Shown here: positions 14,101 to 14,256 of the stretch, piece after piece | Layout: the number at the start of each line of letters is the position of its first letter | Numbering within the stretch: position 1 is the first letter of the stretch | Source of the DNA: Rhodospirillaceae bacterium | GTDB taxonomy: Bacteria > Pseudomonadota > Alphaproteobacteria > Rhodospirillales > Magnetovibrionaceae | Direction of reading: 5' to 3' | Length of the DNA: 14,256 bases | Assembly: GCA_002401565.1 (NCBI GenBank) | Contig: NVTL01000023.1 | Span: 14,765-29,020, forward strand | Notes under the pieces: generated by a model | Told to the model about the DNA's origin: nothing | What the model saw: the letters and a program-made list of their open reading frames with translations, nothing else | The model's database searches: none | Made by a program: the position numbers and the translations under genes

Positions 14101-14256
14101 ATGGAAACACATTTTAACGACACCCAACTGAAACAACCCGCACTGAAAATCGCCAATGACATTTTGCGCACTTGTGTGCACTGTGGGTTTTGCACGGCAA
14201 CGTGTCCGACCTATGTGCATTTGGGCGATGAATTAGATAGCCCGCGCGGACGCATT
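14101..14256 (+). CDS. glcF: Glycolate oxidase iron-sulfur subunit GlcF, N-terminal part
   Basis: The first 52 codons of glcF are present and the window ends inside the gene. The first 4Fe-4S motif is complete: Cys25, Cys28, Cys31 and Cys35-Pro in [12 protein letters not shown], followed by the family-typical [16 protein letters not shown]. GlcF carries electrons from the FAD subunits to the membrane electron carriers. ATG 14101 has AAGGA (14090-14094) 6 bases upstream, overlapping the glcE stop codon, so translation is probably coupled. The second cluster and the CCG-type domains lie outside the window. Confidence 0.96.
   Translation, partial: METHFNDTQLKQPALKIANDILRTCVHCGFCTATCPTYVHLGDELDSPRGRI

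Overview
The window reads as a chromosomal segment of an alphaproteobacterium. That is an inference from gene content, operon style and protein similarity recalled from E. coli homologues; no rRNA, tRNA or other phylogenetic marker is present. It is almost wholly coding, with moderate GC and two AT-rich regulatory gaps. I see no insertion sequences, phage genes or CRISPR arrays.

Region 1 (1-3736, + strand) is an uptake and hydrolysis block. It holds the last codons of a probable TRAP solute-binding protein, two intercistronic hairpins, the small and large TRAP membrane subunits (dctQ and dctM type), an amidase-signature hydrolase with an intact Lys-Ser-Ser triad, and a 66-residue two-helix membrane protein. 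The 66-residue gene overlaps tail to tail with a minus-strand reductase of the 3-hydroxyisobutyrate/tartronate semialdehyde family (3714-4610). The imported substrate is unknown; the amidase suggests an amide.

Region 2 (4611-6282) is the control zone. An IclR-family regulator (4761-5597) closely resembles E. coli AllR, including the cysteine and two serines that I recall as glyoxylate ligands. A GlcG/HbpS-like protein (5608-6027) is read convergently from a recognisable promoter and ends in a hairpin plus T-tract. The gap before gcl holds a TATAAT box, a perfect TTTTCCA-N5-TGGAAAA inverted repeat and a 12-bp leader hairpin.

Region 3 (6283 to the end, + strand) is one tightly packed probable operon: gcl, hyi, glxR, glycerate 2-kinase, a 105-residue membrane protein, glcD, glcE and the start of glcF. 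Together these encode a full route: glycolate is oxidised to glyoxylate (GlcDEF), two glyoxylates are condensed to tartronate semialdehyde with CO2 loss (Gcl), hydroxypyruvate is interconverted with tartronate semialdehyde (Hyi), tartronate semialdehyde is reduced to D-glycerate (GlxR), and glycerate is phosphorylated, most likely to 2-phosphoglycerate. The AllR-like protein is the obvious candidate for the glyoxylate-responsive switch.

The most interesting unexplained items are the 105-residue membrane protein coupled to glcD, the operator and hairpin before gcl, and the TRAP/amidase/second-reductase block of unknown substrate.
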